Shown here piece after piece: positions 1 through 28,565 of a DNA stretch of 64,000 bases (within the stretch, counting starts at the first letter, position 1; each line of letters starts with the position of its first letter). The notes below the pieces were generated by a model that saw only the letters and a list, made by a program, of their open reading frames with translations, did no database searches and was not told the DNA's origin. The DNA comes from Lingula anatina (taxonomy: Eukaryota > Brachiopoda > Lingulata > Lingulida > Lingulidae): contig NW_019775469.1 of NCBI RefSeq assembly GCF_001039355.2, positions 841,956 to 905,955 on the forward strand. The letters run 5' to 3'. Both the position numbers and the translations under genes were made by a program.

Positions 1-20
1 CACAGTCGTTGAACACTCAC

Positions 21-2164
21 CTGTCCTATCAGCAAGGCAAAGACAAAGACCCCTGACAGCCAGTAGACAGTCATGAACACGTACTCCAGAGTGTTGGTGG
101 GTGTAGGGTTGTTACCAATAGAGGTCGATGTCTTGGTGGCCAAGTAGAAACATCTCACGTACCTTTAACAAACACAATTGTACAAAGCGTTCATAACAGT
201 CCATAATTTCACGTGCTATCCAGTATATACTTAATTAAGCGATACGACTATGTTGAAGGCCCTAGGACATGGTGTTTATTACAATTCCCTTTTACTCATT
301 TCCACAGGTTTTACAGAATTAATTAACACATGTTTAAAAAACAAACCAAAACCAAATTTCGATCTATTTACAGATCCTGTAGTCACACGTCATAGATACA
401 TTACATCCAGAGTCAAGGCGTGTAGACCTGCCTATTATGCATACACATTGTTACTTCCAGATTTTTACACAACTCACACTAGTGGGCTGGATTTGGTCTT
501 AAAGTGCAGTTTAAGTTCACAAGTGATCTTACACGATCTTAAATATTACAGCAGTAGTCTTAAAATGGACTGAATCTGCTTTTAAGATCAAAAATGATGT
601 AACATCTACTTAAGTGGTCAAGCAGTTTCCTCCCCTCACAATGGGGGATACTTCCCCTCACAATAGAGGACACCTCTGCTCACAATAGGAGAATGTGTAA
701 GGGGAGACAACTTAATTGGCTGTTAGACCAGAAATAGTCTTACTCATGGTTTAAGACAAATTGCTCTTTTAGACCAAATCAAGCCCACTAGTGTCAATTA
801 AATCCACATGCAAAAATTGTCTCAAACTGAACCCTTTTCAAACGCTTGGTGGCAATATTGACCTACTTATCCACCCCTCAAATTCGTAATAAAATGAAAA
901 ATGAAGCAAGAGGAAACACATTATGTTTAACCGTTCGGTTTAGTTTTGTTTAGTTTAGTGGCAATGATTTGAAAAACGACAGACCATCCCCCAAATATAG
1001 CCCAATTCTATTAAACCTATTTTGAAAATTACATCAAATTGCCTCCATAGCTTTTTACATAATGTTGCTAACAGACAGACAGACAGACAAATGGAACCAA
1101 AAACATACTGCTACAGTAATCGTTTTGGTGGAGCTTATAACAAGACCTGCTTGTATCGCACTTTTTACAAGCCAGATAACCCAGAACCCCCCACACCAAT
1201 CTAAACGATAGCAGTCAAGTGTGCTATGGCTGAGTCTGTCTGGATGGCTGAAATGATAGCTGCCTTCTAAGTCTGACTCTGTCTCGATGGCTGAAATGTT
1301 GGCAATCTCCTCTGACTAACTTATCCCTGAGGGCTTAAGTGATAGCCGTCTTTTTAGACTGACTGTCTAGCGGGTTGATACGATAGCCATTATCTCAGCC
1401 CAGCCCTATCTGGAGGGCTGAAAAGATAGATGTCTTGTAAGACTGACTGATTATCGGGGGTTGGGCTGAAGTGATAGCCATCTCCTCAAGCTAAATCTAT
1501 GAATAGCAAGTTATCTTCAGTGTCAACTCACGCGTTCCCCTCGCCATTGTACACCCATTTATTGCTCCCTATTCCCTCATAGACAGACACCGCATAGTAA
1601 CCACATGTCTCTACGTGGATCAGATACACCATGTACGTCATCGTCTTGGCAACACGGATTAAATGGGGAGATTTGGCAGCTTGATCAAAGCGGTTGTAGA
1701 ACTCTAGAAATGTCTTGATCTGAAAAAATATGCCAGAAAAAATGGAAACGCCTTACAAGGGATACATTTTAAAACTTGTCATTTTGTAAAGTCATCTAAA
1801 ACCCAGGTCAATTTAATATTAAAATAACTTAAAATATTTTGTCAATGTTGTGCTTACCTTAAAATACCTTGGTGCCCGCAGTAATGAGTTGAACCCTACA
1901 GCAAAGTACAGGAGATCTAATGGTAGCAGAGACAGCATGTCCAGCTAGAAAGAGGACTAGATTTTAGAAAGTTGATAAAACACTTCACCGCACCTCCCTG
2001 GGCATGGGAACTTCAAAAAGACATAATTAAAACAAGATCGTATATTCAAGTTTATGTGCAGTGTTTACCATACCTGTATGCATACTGAAGTGATTGTAAC
2101 AACCTAAGCATACCTTAAACTCCAACTTTCTAAAATAGTTCCTCCTCATTTCCTTTGGATCTCC
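21..2164 (-). CDS. Cyclic-nucleotide-gated channel, beta-type subunit (partial: S3 to pore helix/S6)
   Basis: Four minus-strand exons splice in frame: 2164-2114, 1944-1858, 1719-1532 and 162-21, with the donor at 20-19 leading off the window. The joined protein resembles the S3-S6 region of animal CNGB channels: a [11 protein letters not shown] linker, the motif [14 protein letters not shown], then [14 protein letters not shown] before the pore, and [11 protein letters not shown] at S6. Such channels are cation channels of the plasma or ciliary membrane opened by cGMP or cAMP. The filter reads TSIGNNPTP, so the glutamate typical of CNGA pores is absent, as in beta subunits, with Asn-Asn in its place. 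The cyclic-nucleotide-binding domain must lie left of the window. Upstream exons for S1-S2 were looked for at 2165-3591 and not found; the next upstream gene begins there. They may lie in an intron beyond the neighbouring gene or be lost through misassembly. Confidence 0.85.
1225..1500. repeat. Degenerate tandem repeat in a CNG-channel intron
   Basis: Three to four imperfect units of roughly 65-80 bp share the segments GGCTGAAATGATAGC, AGACTGACTG and ATCTCCTC. The copies are strongly diverged, so the array looks old. The rest of the 163-1531 intron is AT-rich and shows no coding signal. Confidence 0.55.
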
Positions 2165-2326
2165 CTGAAATAGGTTCGTTTGAAATATATATCAAAGAAC
2201 AAAAACATTTCAATAGAAAACCACTGGTAAAATATGGTTACTTAAAATGACTTCTGTTGTTAGTGAAAAAGGCTTTTTATGTACAGACACAGATGTGTCA
2301 AAAAAGGCTTTTTAAATACAGACACA

Positions 2327-2378
2327 GATGATGGCTATATGTACAGACACAGATGTGTCTGTACATATAGCCATCATC
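2327..2378. repeat. Perfect 25-bp palindrome, followed by a GTC-rich short repeat
   Basis: Arms 2327-2351 and 2354-2378 are exact reverse complements around a 2-base spacer and would form a cruciform or hairpin. The half-site CAGACACAGATG occurs again just upstream, around 2284-2295 and 2320-2330. It is followed by three GTCGTCGCC units at about 2387-2413. It lies at the 3' edge of the Tc1-like fragment. Confidence 0.8.
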
Positions 2379-2419
2379 TGCGTCTGTCGTCGCCGTCGTC
2401 GCCGTCGTCGCCGTGCACT

Positions 2420-2742
2420 CAGCGATAACACGATAAGTGGANTGAGCATGTAACCGACGCCTAGCAATTTTCACAGACACATTCTTATGTGTGAAATTGT
2501 TCCACTGTGTTGTCAACTGACATGCAGTGTCGTTTGTTGATAACCTGGACATCAAATTCAGTCGTCGGTCTTCACGGCCAGTAGTTTTTCTTGGACGACC
2601 CATCAGACGCAATTTGTCTCTTGATCCAGTGTTTCTATACCGAGACCAGACCCCCTGCACGGTTCTGACTGAACAATTCAATTGTATCGATATTCTGACA
2701 TTGCTTATATTCCGCCTCTTCAGGTTAATAGCTTGCACCTAA
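2420..2742 (-). mobile_element. Tc1/mariner-like transposase, N-terminal fragment
   Basis: Read on the minus strand, this encodes a bipartite helix-turn-helix of the Tc1 type: NISNVRISIQLNCSVRTVQG, then YRNTGSRDKLR, the GRPRKTT linker, and REDRRLNLMSRLSTNDTACQL. In the family this part binds the inverted terminal repeats. The DDE/DDD catalytic domain is missing: after RRRLHA the sequence runs into an ambiguous base (2442) and a GTC-rich repeat. No terminal inverted repeat pair could be recognised. It is a dead remnant between the CNG-channel exons and the next upstream gene. Confidence 0.75.
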
Positions 2743-3591
2743 AACCGTTAGATACTGTCTGTATCTTGCCATATTGGAGGAAGACAGGAATAAAATTTGC
2801 TGTACATGTACAAGACCAACAATACAATTCCATGGTATAGCGGTTTTATACTCATTAGTCACATTATAAGTAGACCAGGCATTATAAGTACCCAAGATCT
2901 GCCTACTTTTATTACTCTGAGTTAGGGGGTGACACTTCTTTTGTCCAGTGTGTGTATTTATAAATTTGCAGTGTCTCCAAAAGATTAATCGTCATAGAAA
3001 TGAGAATTTAATTTTTTAAAGTTGCTGAGGCGACTAACGCTTATACTACGAGAGACATAGACTTAATAAGAAACTTCAAGCGAATTTACATTTTTTGAAA
3101 TATATTTAATGTAGCAAATATAATTGTTTTTTATTACCGTTTATCAAAATACAAAACAGAAGTAACAATTGTCAAATACCATATGTGATAATGTGCATTT
3201 TACTTTATTGAACCTTAAAACAAAACGTATAATCGATAATTACACCTTTTGTCCTCAACATATACATGAATTGCATAGAAGCCTGATAGTCTGAGCAATA
3301 GTCCCTCGATCACCAAGATATACTCGATTCAAAACTGTTAGACAATAAAATGAAATGCACGTTTTCTCAGCGGGTTTTTCAATTCTATGGGTCTAATCTT
3401 TGCCGTAAGAGTTAGATAGAAATTCATCAGTCTCCATCTCCATTTCGAAAATGATTCAAGGATTTAGAAACTAGGAAATCAAAATTGGTCTTAAATTACG
3501 TGTACCCTGGCGATTTACGGAACAATATTGGAATTTCCAGGAGGATAATATTTTTGGTATAATATGAAGGCATATTGCTCAGGGTGCGCCT
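2743..3591. other. Intergenic or intronic AT-rich stretch, no gene seen
   Basis: No open frame, RNA gene or repeat structure could be supported. A minus-strand AATAAA (plus-strand TTTATT at 3204-3209) could serve as the poly(A) signal of the secreted-protein gene whose stop codon is at 3594-3592. Confidence 0.4.
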
Positions 3592-5960
3592 TTAAAAGAA
3601 GCCAGGAATATTGGCCCATAGCCGGCAGTTCAGGGCGGAACCTTTGAGCGTCGGGTCTGAGCAGTGTCCCCATGCACCGTCCCTGAAACACTTCAGGATT
3701 TCATTGGGTTTTCTGCCAATAACACCCTGCACGAAAGCAATTAAATCATCATCATCATCATCATCATCATCACAGTAATAAAAAATATATATACAAATAA
3801 TAATAATAATATATTGTGTGTAACAATCAATTTGATTTGTGTGTTTTCTTATATAGGAACCAGGGATACTTACACCCCCCCCCCCCCCTTAAAATTCAAT
3901 TCTAATTTTAAGAGGGGAATATTTATGTGATTTTTTTTTCATAAACCGAAGGGGGGGGCAGGACCCTCCCCCCCCCTCTAAATCCGCCACTGAGAACTCC
4001 CATCTCTCTCTCTCTCTCTCTTAACTAAATACCAAAAGAACTTCTTCCTATATCTGAGTAATGTAGGCTTCTTTAATCACTGAGTCTACTTTCTCTTTTT
4101 TTTTTTTTCTTTTATCGATATGACAACATGGCGTGACAACCCGAGCCAGCGTTCTGCCGTGAAACTCGGGGAGGCTATGGTAGACTACAGAAGCTGAAGT
4201 GGGTTATGCTCACCATATATCCTTTGGCCACGGTGTCATCAAGATTGAACTTTCCAGCCGTGAAGAAAGCTGGATTCTCTCTCTTTAGCTTGTCAACCAG
4301 GCTGTCGCAGATAGGCGTGTAATCATTCTCCGTCCTCTGACCACCAATAGCAGAACCGGCAGTAGAGATCCTAGATAAATGTACGGATTCGAGTGCATTA
4401 GTCGGCTGATTATTGACTTTAGTCGATACGATTGTGGAATGACCCATTTTAACAAAATTAGAATATCGACAAATTTACTGTAAGTACGATAGAAATCCTT
4501 AAAATAAACAAAGTATCACACGGTAACACTAAAAAGCAATGTAGTCATCATAGTGCAATAAGCCGCGCAGATACAATGAAATTGGAGGCAATTTTCACAT
4601 ATTAACAGAACATAGAACTTTGATTACCCTGGACCACCAGACCACTTTTAATATTCAGAAACGAGACTCTAGAAGCTGTTGGAAACGGCAGAGGAAAAAA
4701 GTGAATGTCAAGGAATCTCCGAATCTAAAACATGATGCAAGGTATTAAAAAGACATTTCAGTAANAAAACATGATGCAAGGTATTAAAAATGGCCAAACA
4801 GGAGGACGACGTACAAGAACGTCACTGAAAACTAAATCGGGTAGAAATGAAGTAATTAATATACCTACCGCCGTATGTTGTAGCAGAGCAGCAGCGGCAA
4901 AAACTCGACGGATGCCAGGGGTGCTGCAGGTGGCTTATATTGGTCATCGCTCTTTACTACGAGGGAGAAGGTCGGTCTCTCACAGGTCACCATTTCCCCG
5001 CCGACCACAGTCGTTACCTCTTGGGCGATCTCTTTCTGAACGTAATATTTAATAAATCGGGCTGAAATGGACAACAGCCAATGCATTAAATTTAAGCGAC
5101 CTGTTATGTTATAAAATGGATGGTTCGACGTTTTGTAATATTTTAACCTGCATTTGCGTTAACGTGTTTGCAATGTGCATGTGTGCAAAAACTTCTGGAA
5201 ACATCGAAGGCGTGGTATTAAATCTATAGATATGTTATTAGTATCAAGGTTGGAATGAATTGGTTTAAGACGCCCTCCGCCCACCTGTAACTACCGTGCG
5301 ACGATTGGATTGGAATTAGCGGTGATTGACAAACAGTGATAGATCAACTGGCCAACATTATATACGTACGGTAGCAGTGCCCAACTGTCTTGCCGCCCTG
5401 CTGAAAGCGCGCATCAATGCACTCCATAAACGTATCCTTGTCTACGGCGCACGAGGGCGCAATCCCCTTGCAGTCTTCTGAACATGTCAATTGGCTACAT
5501 TGGAACGGCCTGTGCACAGGTGATACGTCACTCAGTGTGTACACACGATTCTGGACTGTGGTACAGGACACAGTGCACAGCGCCTGAGAGAGGCAAATGT
5601 ATTTATATTATTTCTATAAGATCAGCGGTAGATATGCCTTCTCGTTAAACCGAATTCGTAAAATATTCCAGAAATCGTGTTTGATAAAGTGTTCTTTTTT
5701 CACTATCAAGCTAATTTCTGCACGATTTTTTTCTTTTTAAAATAGTATTCACTATAAAAACTGTGTACGTTTTATTGTTTTAAAGCAACATATAAAATCC
5801 CCGGTGTTACAATATCCTTTGCATCGTTTTAATCTATTTAAGAGTCAATATCACTGAGAAATTTGATAATTTTTCATACTTGGTGAAATTCACCATTTTA
5901 ATGGAATCCACATTCCCGTTTTTCACTTACCAGTGAAATAAACAAGTAGCAAGATTTCAT
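3592..5960 (-). CDS. Unrecognised secreted cysteine-rich protein, about 242 aa
   Basis: Five minus-strand exons join with matching phases: 5960-5931, 5583-5370, 5061-4869, 4370-4214 and 3726-3592 (729 bp with the TAA stop). Every junction has GT/AG. The first exon encodes only MKSCYLFISL; joined to ALCTVSC it forms a short hydrophobic signal peptide. The mature part holds about a dozen cysteines, including FQCSQLTCSEDCK, PSCAVDKDTFMEC, TVGHCYP, MVTCERPTF, ILKCFRDGAWGHCSD and ALNCRLW. No transmembrane segment is seen beyond the signal, so extracellular secretion is inferred. I do not recognise the family. The mid-protein C...CYP arrangement is only vaguely like sodium-channel TipE-type or BK-beta ectodomains, and the absence of a second membrane helix argues against both. 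The model rests on splice logic and needs RNA support. Confidence 0.65.
3745..3772. repeat. (ATC)n microsatellite
   Basis: About nine ATC units lie just 5' (on the minus strand) of the acceptor of the last exon of the secreted-protein gene. Homopolymer C and G runs and a CT-dinucleotide tract follow at 3876-4020. Confidence 0.9.
4731..4790. other. Single-N contig junction with duplicated flank
   Basis: The segment AACATGATGCAAGGTATTAA occurs on both sides of the N at 4765 (about 4731-4750 and 4768-4787). This is what two overlapping contig ends joined end to end would look like. It falls in an intron of the secreted-protein gene and does not alter any exon. Confidence 0.6.
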
Positions 5961-7606
<1,646 letters not shown>

Positions 7607-8614
7607 TCATGTTTGATAAGTATAGAAAGTACCATTTCTCAGCAATCTCTCCATTCTTTCTTTATGTACTTCAAACAATCTGTGGTTACTCTGAAAGTAA
7701 TACGGATTCTCAGCTTCACTCAGCTCTGGTTCATAGCTTTCTAAATCCATCATGACTTCATCAATATTTTCAGGAACACCATAATTTGGCATCTTGAGAG
7801 ACTGGCTTTGACTGACAATACTATTATGCTGAGAAGAATGACCAGATCCTGCACCGTGAATAGCCTCGAACCCATTCTCCACTCTATTTCTACCAGCACA
7901 GTTCACATGTTGAGTATTGTTATTATCACTGAGGATGTTAAGGTGAAGGTCACCTAAGTCACCTATGACCTCTGACCTTTCACCATTATAAAAGGCCACA
8001 GAGGCCGTAGACGGGCATTCTAATCCTTGCTTGTGGGGTATCCTTGAAGTAGCAGCGTGTGTTTTACATAGATGCGAAACCTCTTCCCTGATAAAATGGC
8101 CTCTGTTGCCACAGTAACACATTTTTGGTTTTGTGGAATTAGAACTTTCTTTGACTTCCTCGTCAGAGCTGACATCTCCCTGTTTAATATGTAGTCTGTT
8201 AATTCTCTTGGAGATGGGAAGACAGTCCTCACAATAGTCATCATTGCTCCTGAGCCTCTTTGTTCCTCTGTAATAAAAGAAAAAAATATTATATTTAGAT
8301 AGCTCCACTAACAATTTCATGTTGAGCAGCAGGGTGAAGATAATGTATATAATATTTAGACAGTTAAAAAGACAGCAATTATCTTAGAAATCTTCATGCG
8401 ATGCCTAAATATTAATCACTATCTGAAAATGTTTCATTCTTGTTGTAATGTCAAGTTGTAAGGAATTTACCTGGAAGACTGCATGCTAAGTTCTGGGAGT
8501 TTTCCAGACATGTTTTCAACATTCAACAAACTGTGCTCAACAATTTCATCATGCATGCTGCATCGTGCTAAGGATGTATTATTGGTGATGCATGGAATCC
8601 CTACACAAACTTCG
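7607..8614 (-). CDS. FAM104/VCF-like nuclear protein, 233 aa
   Basis: Two coding exons on the minus strand: 8511-8471 (MSGKLPELSMQSS) and 8267-7607, stop TGA. The first exon continues as 5' UTR to an acceptor at 8614, and an upstream untranslated exon probably ends at 9206 (donor GTGAG). Near the N-terminus is GTKRLRSNDDY...PISKRINRLH, a basic nuclear-localisation-like stretch. The C-terminus ends in SEAENPYYFQSNHRLFEVH followed by an arginine-rich helix. This pairing of an N-terminal KR-rich NLS with a C-terminal amphipathic helix (Y-F/H-x-N-x-L-x-E-x-H) matches the small FAM104 family, which binds the p97/VCP ATPase and promotes its nuclear localisation. The middle is low-complexity and acidic/Ser-Asn rich, and longer than in vertebrate members. 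The gene is divergent from AGPS. The match is by motif only, so the family call is moderate. Confidence 0.6.
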
Positions 8615-9481
8615 CTGGAAAAATAAATAACAAATGATCAAATATAATCACAGCAACACAAGCATTTAAAGAATGATGGGAAAGCTTCTAGATGCACCAG
8701 TAAAATTATTTTTCTTTTACTCTCTGAGGATTATTTTCTTGGATGTATTTTCTTGGATGTAATTTTTCACTGATATTCCATTTATATACTTCTCCCCAGA
8801 GAACTCCCAATTACATTTGATCAATCACCAGCATGCTCTGTAAATAATAAAAACCGTTAATCAAAATGTTAGAGCAGAGTGAGAATATCGGGCCACTATT
8901 TATAAATTCTTTGACCATAAAACATTACCCAACACTACAGTGAATAGGTTTGCTATTAAATGGTTGATTATTTGGCCAAATAACCCATCAGCGTTTAACC
9001 TAAATCCACTATCCGAGAGCTCATCATTGCAAAGAAATATTCTGTGTTGGTCCTTCCTTACCAGCCCAGTAAAACATTCACATAACGATTGACACAGCTG
9101 GTGCTGCGTCTCACATCAGCTACCTTGGACTCGTGCAAAATTTGCAAGTCATTTTCACCGAATAAAAACCCTATCTAAGTTGAATATATATTGTTTAATA
9201 CTCACCATTATGTATCGACTCAGAAGCAAAGCTTCGTATTATTCTTTGTGGAAGATAAGACTGAAAACTGGAGAAAAAATATCGTAACTTGACACAACAT
9301 ACTCACATTATCTACACAAAAGGAAACAAATGCACATCGATATTTATTCTTCGCCGACACAGTGAGTTGCAGCGTGTTGCCTGGTGTAGTCCTGTCCGTT
9401 TTGCTGGCGTTTGACTTGATTGCTCGGTTTGAGAAATCAACACCAAGTTCACCTGAGCACGCAAATAGGCTTTGTTAGATC
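8615..9481. promoter_or_regulatory. Divergent promoter region between the FAM104-like gene and AGPS
   Basis: The two coding starts are 970 bp apart, head to head. The minus-strand gene has a probable untranslated exon ending at 9206, so the shared promoter core is probably within about 9207-9480. That part is richer in CG dinucleotides than the surrounding introns and has no clear TATA box. The remaining sequence is the 5' UTR intron of the FAM104-like gene. Confidence 0.5.
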
Positions 9482-19292
<9,811 letters not shown>

Positions 19293-20290
19293 GAGGCAGC
19301 ACTAGTCAATATTTTCAATCAGATTAAAAATTGTTCCAATTATTTCATTCATAGACATTATTTAGTTGAAATTTTAACTCATACTTAATTATGCCAAAGT
19401 TTACAAAAGTCCAATCCATTTATGTTTTTTTTTCTTTTAATTTGCTTGAACTGTTACATGCAGTGGAAGTTTATTTCCATATAGTATACCATTATCTTTA
19501 AAGATATTCATTATCCAAAATAATAGATGAAAACTTTTATGCAGTATTACATTTTAAAAGATGAAGGTAAGTCCAAATTGTAGGAATACGTTGCAGTTAT
19601 AAAATTGCAGTTATTAATTACTATAACAGCAATTTATGTATAGTTAATTGTATCAATTTTGGTAAAAAATGGAATTATTTTAGGCAGTGAAAGTACGTAT
19701 GCATGGAATTTTTACTTCGAATCCCTTTGAATTATTTCCTCATTATAAATATATAATTTTCAAGTGTTCCTTCCACAACACAACAGGAAATGAAATTATT
19801 AATAATTTGTGGGAAATTTATTCTTTGAATGACAGTTTTTTTTTTTTTTTTAAATCTAGCATGAATTTGTTGATTCCTCTTCAATAGTGTATGGAAAAGG
19901 AAGTAATTGCTGAATTGTAATGCATTCTGCAAGTTAGGCACGAGTCAGAATATAGCTTAATGCGGCGCACAAGCCAAGGTACGCCGACTTCCAAATACGT
20001 GTCTTTAACATATGTTGATTCAGTCATGAACTGAAAATTTGTAAATCTTAATCATTACTGCTAGGTATCACTTTGATAGGTCCAGATATGAAAGATATAT
20101 GAGGAATAAAAATGATCAATACAATATCAGTGTTTTTCAATTTATTTTAATTCCAACCGCGATGTACGAGTGAGAGACGTGCTATCTTTTGGATATGGCA
20201 TGTAGCCTGACAGGTTGTACATACGTTGTGTAAGACAAAGAGAAACCAGGTTTGCCCCATATAATCACTGACTGTTACATTAACGTCACC
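19293..20290. other. AGPS 3' flank with a dispersed repeat at about 19950-20290
   Basis: No gene is seen. An AATAAA near 20105 is a possible poly(A) signal. The stretch from about 19960 (ACGCCGACTTCCAAATACG) to about 20290 (ATCACTGACTGTTACATTA) is recognisably related to 39715-40160 and 47640-47940, as well as to its duplicate at 27540-27890. It shares TTCAGTCATGAACTG, ATCAGTGTTTTTCAATTT and GTGAGAGACG. It is therefore an interspersed repeat, type unknown. Confidence 0.65.
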
Positions 20291-20504
20291 TAAGTTAAGC
20301 CTACCCTCTACCAGGGTGAGTGATAGATTTTTTAAAACAGATATTCACAGATATGTCTCTAGCTAGATAGATGGTCATTTTCAGAGCAAACAGCACGTAG
20401 AAACTGAGTTTAGCTGAAAATGACCATCTATCTAGCTAATGACATATCTGTAAATATCTGTTAAAAAATCTATCTCTCACCAAGGTAGAGGGTAAGTTAA
20501 GCCT
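20291..20504. mobile_element. Foldback MITE flanked by a 12-bp direct repeat
   Basis: The element 20303-20492 begins ACCCTCTACCAGGGTGAGTG and ends in its imperfect inverse; arms are about 75-80 bp around a short loop with the sequence GCAAACAGCACG. Both sides carry TAAGTTAAGCCT (20291-20302 and 20493-20504), a probable target duplication. The right flank continues into a second element starting TTAA-GCCTAGGTCCC, so this MITE appears to have inserted into that element. No coding capacity. Confidence 0.8.
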
Positions 20505-20603
20505 AGGTCCCAACTACGTTTTGGACGCACGGTTTTTAGGTTCCTTGCGTCCGGCTAGCTAGATCGCAGGGAAGGAATCGGGAAGGAGTTCGTGCGTGAG
20601 GAG
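20493..20603. mobile_element. Left arm of a TTAA-bounded foldback element, cut off by the N at 20604
   Basis: TTAAGCCTAGGTCCCAACTA, then a GTTCCTTGCGTCCGG core, is the reverse complement of the right ends at 28187-28287 and of the 28.2-28.6 kb satellite units. A TTAA at both outer ends suggests a piggyBac-type target. The contig breaks within this arm at 20604; the same sequence continues unbroken at 28115-28140 in the second copy. Confidence 0.7.
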
Positions 20604-20604
20604 N

Positions 20605-26869
<6,265 letters not shown>

Positions 26870-27890
26870 GAGGCAGCACTAGTCAATATTTTCAATCAGA
26901 TTAATGATTGTTCCAATTATTTCATTCATAGACATTATTTAGATGAAATTTTAACTCAGTTTATACTTAATTATGCCAAAGTTTACAAAAGTCCAATCCA
27001 TTTATGTTTTTTTTTCTTTTAATTTGCTTGAACTGTTACATGCAGTGGAAGTTTATTTCCATATAGTATACCATTATCTTTAAAGATATTCCTACAATTT
27101 GGACTTACCTTCATCTTTTAAAATGTAATACTGCATAAAAGTTTTCATCTATTATTTTGGATAATGAATATCTTTAAAGATAATTCAGTTATAAAAATTG
27201 CAGTTATTAATTACTATATCAGCAATTTATGTATAGTTAATTGTATCAATTTTGGTAAAAAATGGAATTATTTTAGGCAGTGAAAGTACATATGCATGGA
27301 ATTTTTACTTCGAATCCCTTTGAATTATTTCCTCATTATAAATATATAATTTTCAAGTGTTCCTTCCACAACACAGCAAGAAATGAAATTATTAATAATT
27401 TGTGGGAAATTTATTTTTTGAATGACAGTTTTTTATGAAAAATCTAGCATGAATTTGTTGAATCCTCTTCAATAGTGTATGGTAAAGGAAGTGATTGATG
27501 AATTGTAATGCATTCTGCAAGTTAGGCACGAGTCAGAATATAGCTTATAGCGGCGCACAAGCCAAGGTACGCCGACTTCCAAATACGTGTCTTTAACATA
27601 TGTTGATTCAGTCATGAACTGAAATTTTGTAAATCTTAATCATTACTGCTAGGTATCACTTTGATAGGTTCAGATATGAAAGATATATGAGGAATAAAAA
27701 TGATCAATATAATATCAGTGTTTTTCAATTTATTTTAATTCCAACCGCGATGTACGAGTGAGAGACGTGCTATCTTTTGGATATGGCATGTAGCCTGACA
27801 GGTTGTATATACGTTGTGTAAGACAAAGAGAAACCAGGTTTGCCCCATATAATCACTGACTGTTACATTAACGTCACCTAAGTTAAGCCT
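26870..27890. other. 3' flank of the second AGPS copy, with an inverted 80-bp segment
   Basis: It is colinear with 19293-20302 except at about 27091-27169, which is the reverse complement of about 19510-19588 in the first copy. The inverted piece is bounded on both sides by the palindrome TATCTTTAAAGATA. No gene is present. Confidence 0.8.
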
Positions 27891-28069
27891 ACCCTCTACC
27901 AGGGTGAGTGATAGATTTTTTTAAACAGATATTCACAGATATGTCTCTAGCTAGATAGATGGTCATTTTCAGAGCAAACAGCACGCAGAAACTGAGTTTA
28001 GCTGAAAATGACCATCTATCTAGCTAATGTCATATCTGTGAATATCTGTTAAAAAATCTATCTCTCACA
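27891..28069. mobile_element. Second copy of the ACCCTCTACC MITE, right end deleted
   Basis: It matches 20303-20480. The right end stops within CTATCTCTCAC and joins directly to GTTCCTTGCGTCCGG, so about 69 bp present in the first copy (MITE end plus start of the TTAA element) are missing. A further left-end fragment lies at about 28676-28745. Confidence 0.75.
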
Positions 28070-28565
28070 CGTTCCTTGCGTCCGGCTAGCTAGATCGCAG
28101 GGAAGGAATCGGGAAGGAGTTCGTGCGTGAGGAGCACGTCCATCGTGTGACTTTTGGAGGACGCAAACAGCACGTAGAAACTTTTCGACATGATCAACAG
28201 CCGCTACGTGCGATCTAGCTACGTCCTAGCCGGACGCAAGGAACCAAAAAACTGTGCGTCAGAAACGTAGTTGGGACCTAGGCTTAACATTTCGACATGA
28301 TCAACAGCCGCTACGTGCGATCTAGCTACGTCCCAGCCGGACGCAAGGAACCAAAAAACCGTGCGTCCAAAACGTAGTTGGGACCTAGGCTTAACTTTTC
28401 GACATGATCAACAGCNNNNNNNNNNGTCCAAAGCGTAGTTAGGACGTAGGCTTAACTTTGCGACATGATCAACAGCCGCTACGTGCGATCTAGCTACGTC
28501 CCAGCCGGACGCAAGGAACCTAAAAAAACCGTGCGTCCAAAACGTAGTTGGGACCTAGGCTTAAG
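28070..28565. repeat. TTAA foldback element and 107-bp satellite of its right arm
   Basis: A left arm (GTTCCTTGCGTCCGGCTAGC, 28070-) is followed by four tandem right-arm units beginning TTCGACATGATCAACAG at 28184, 28291, 28398 and about 28458. Each ends GTTGGGACCTAGGCTTAA. The spacing is 107 bp for the complete units, and a 10-N gap lies at 28416-28425. Copies differ by only a few bases. The array ends at CTAGGCTTAA (28555-28564). It appears that one end of an inverted-repeat element was amplified in tandem. Confidence 0.8.

Noticed and set aside
4771-5052. 93-codon Arg-rich plus-strand open frame
   Set aside because: It is the shadow of minus-strand exon 3 of the secreted-protein gene.
3592-5960. 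TipE-like or BK-channel beta-like subunit identity for the secreted cysteine-rich protein
   Set aside because: Only a loose cysteine spacing resemblance, and no second membrane helix; left as unrecognised.
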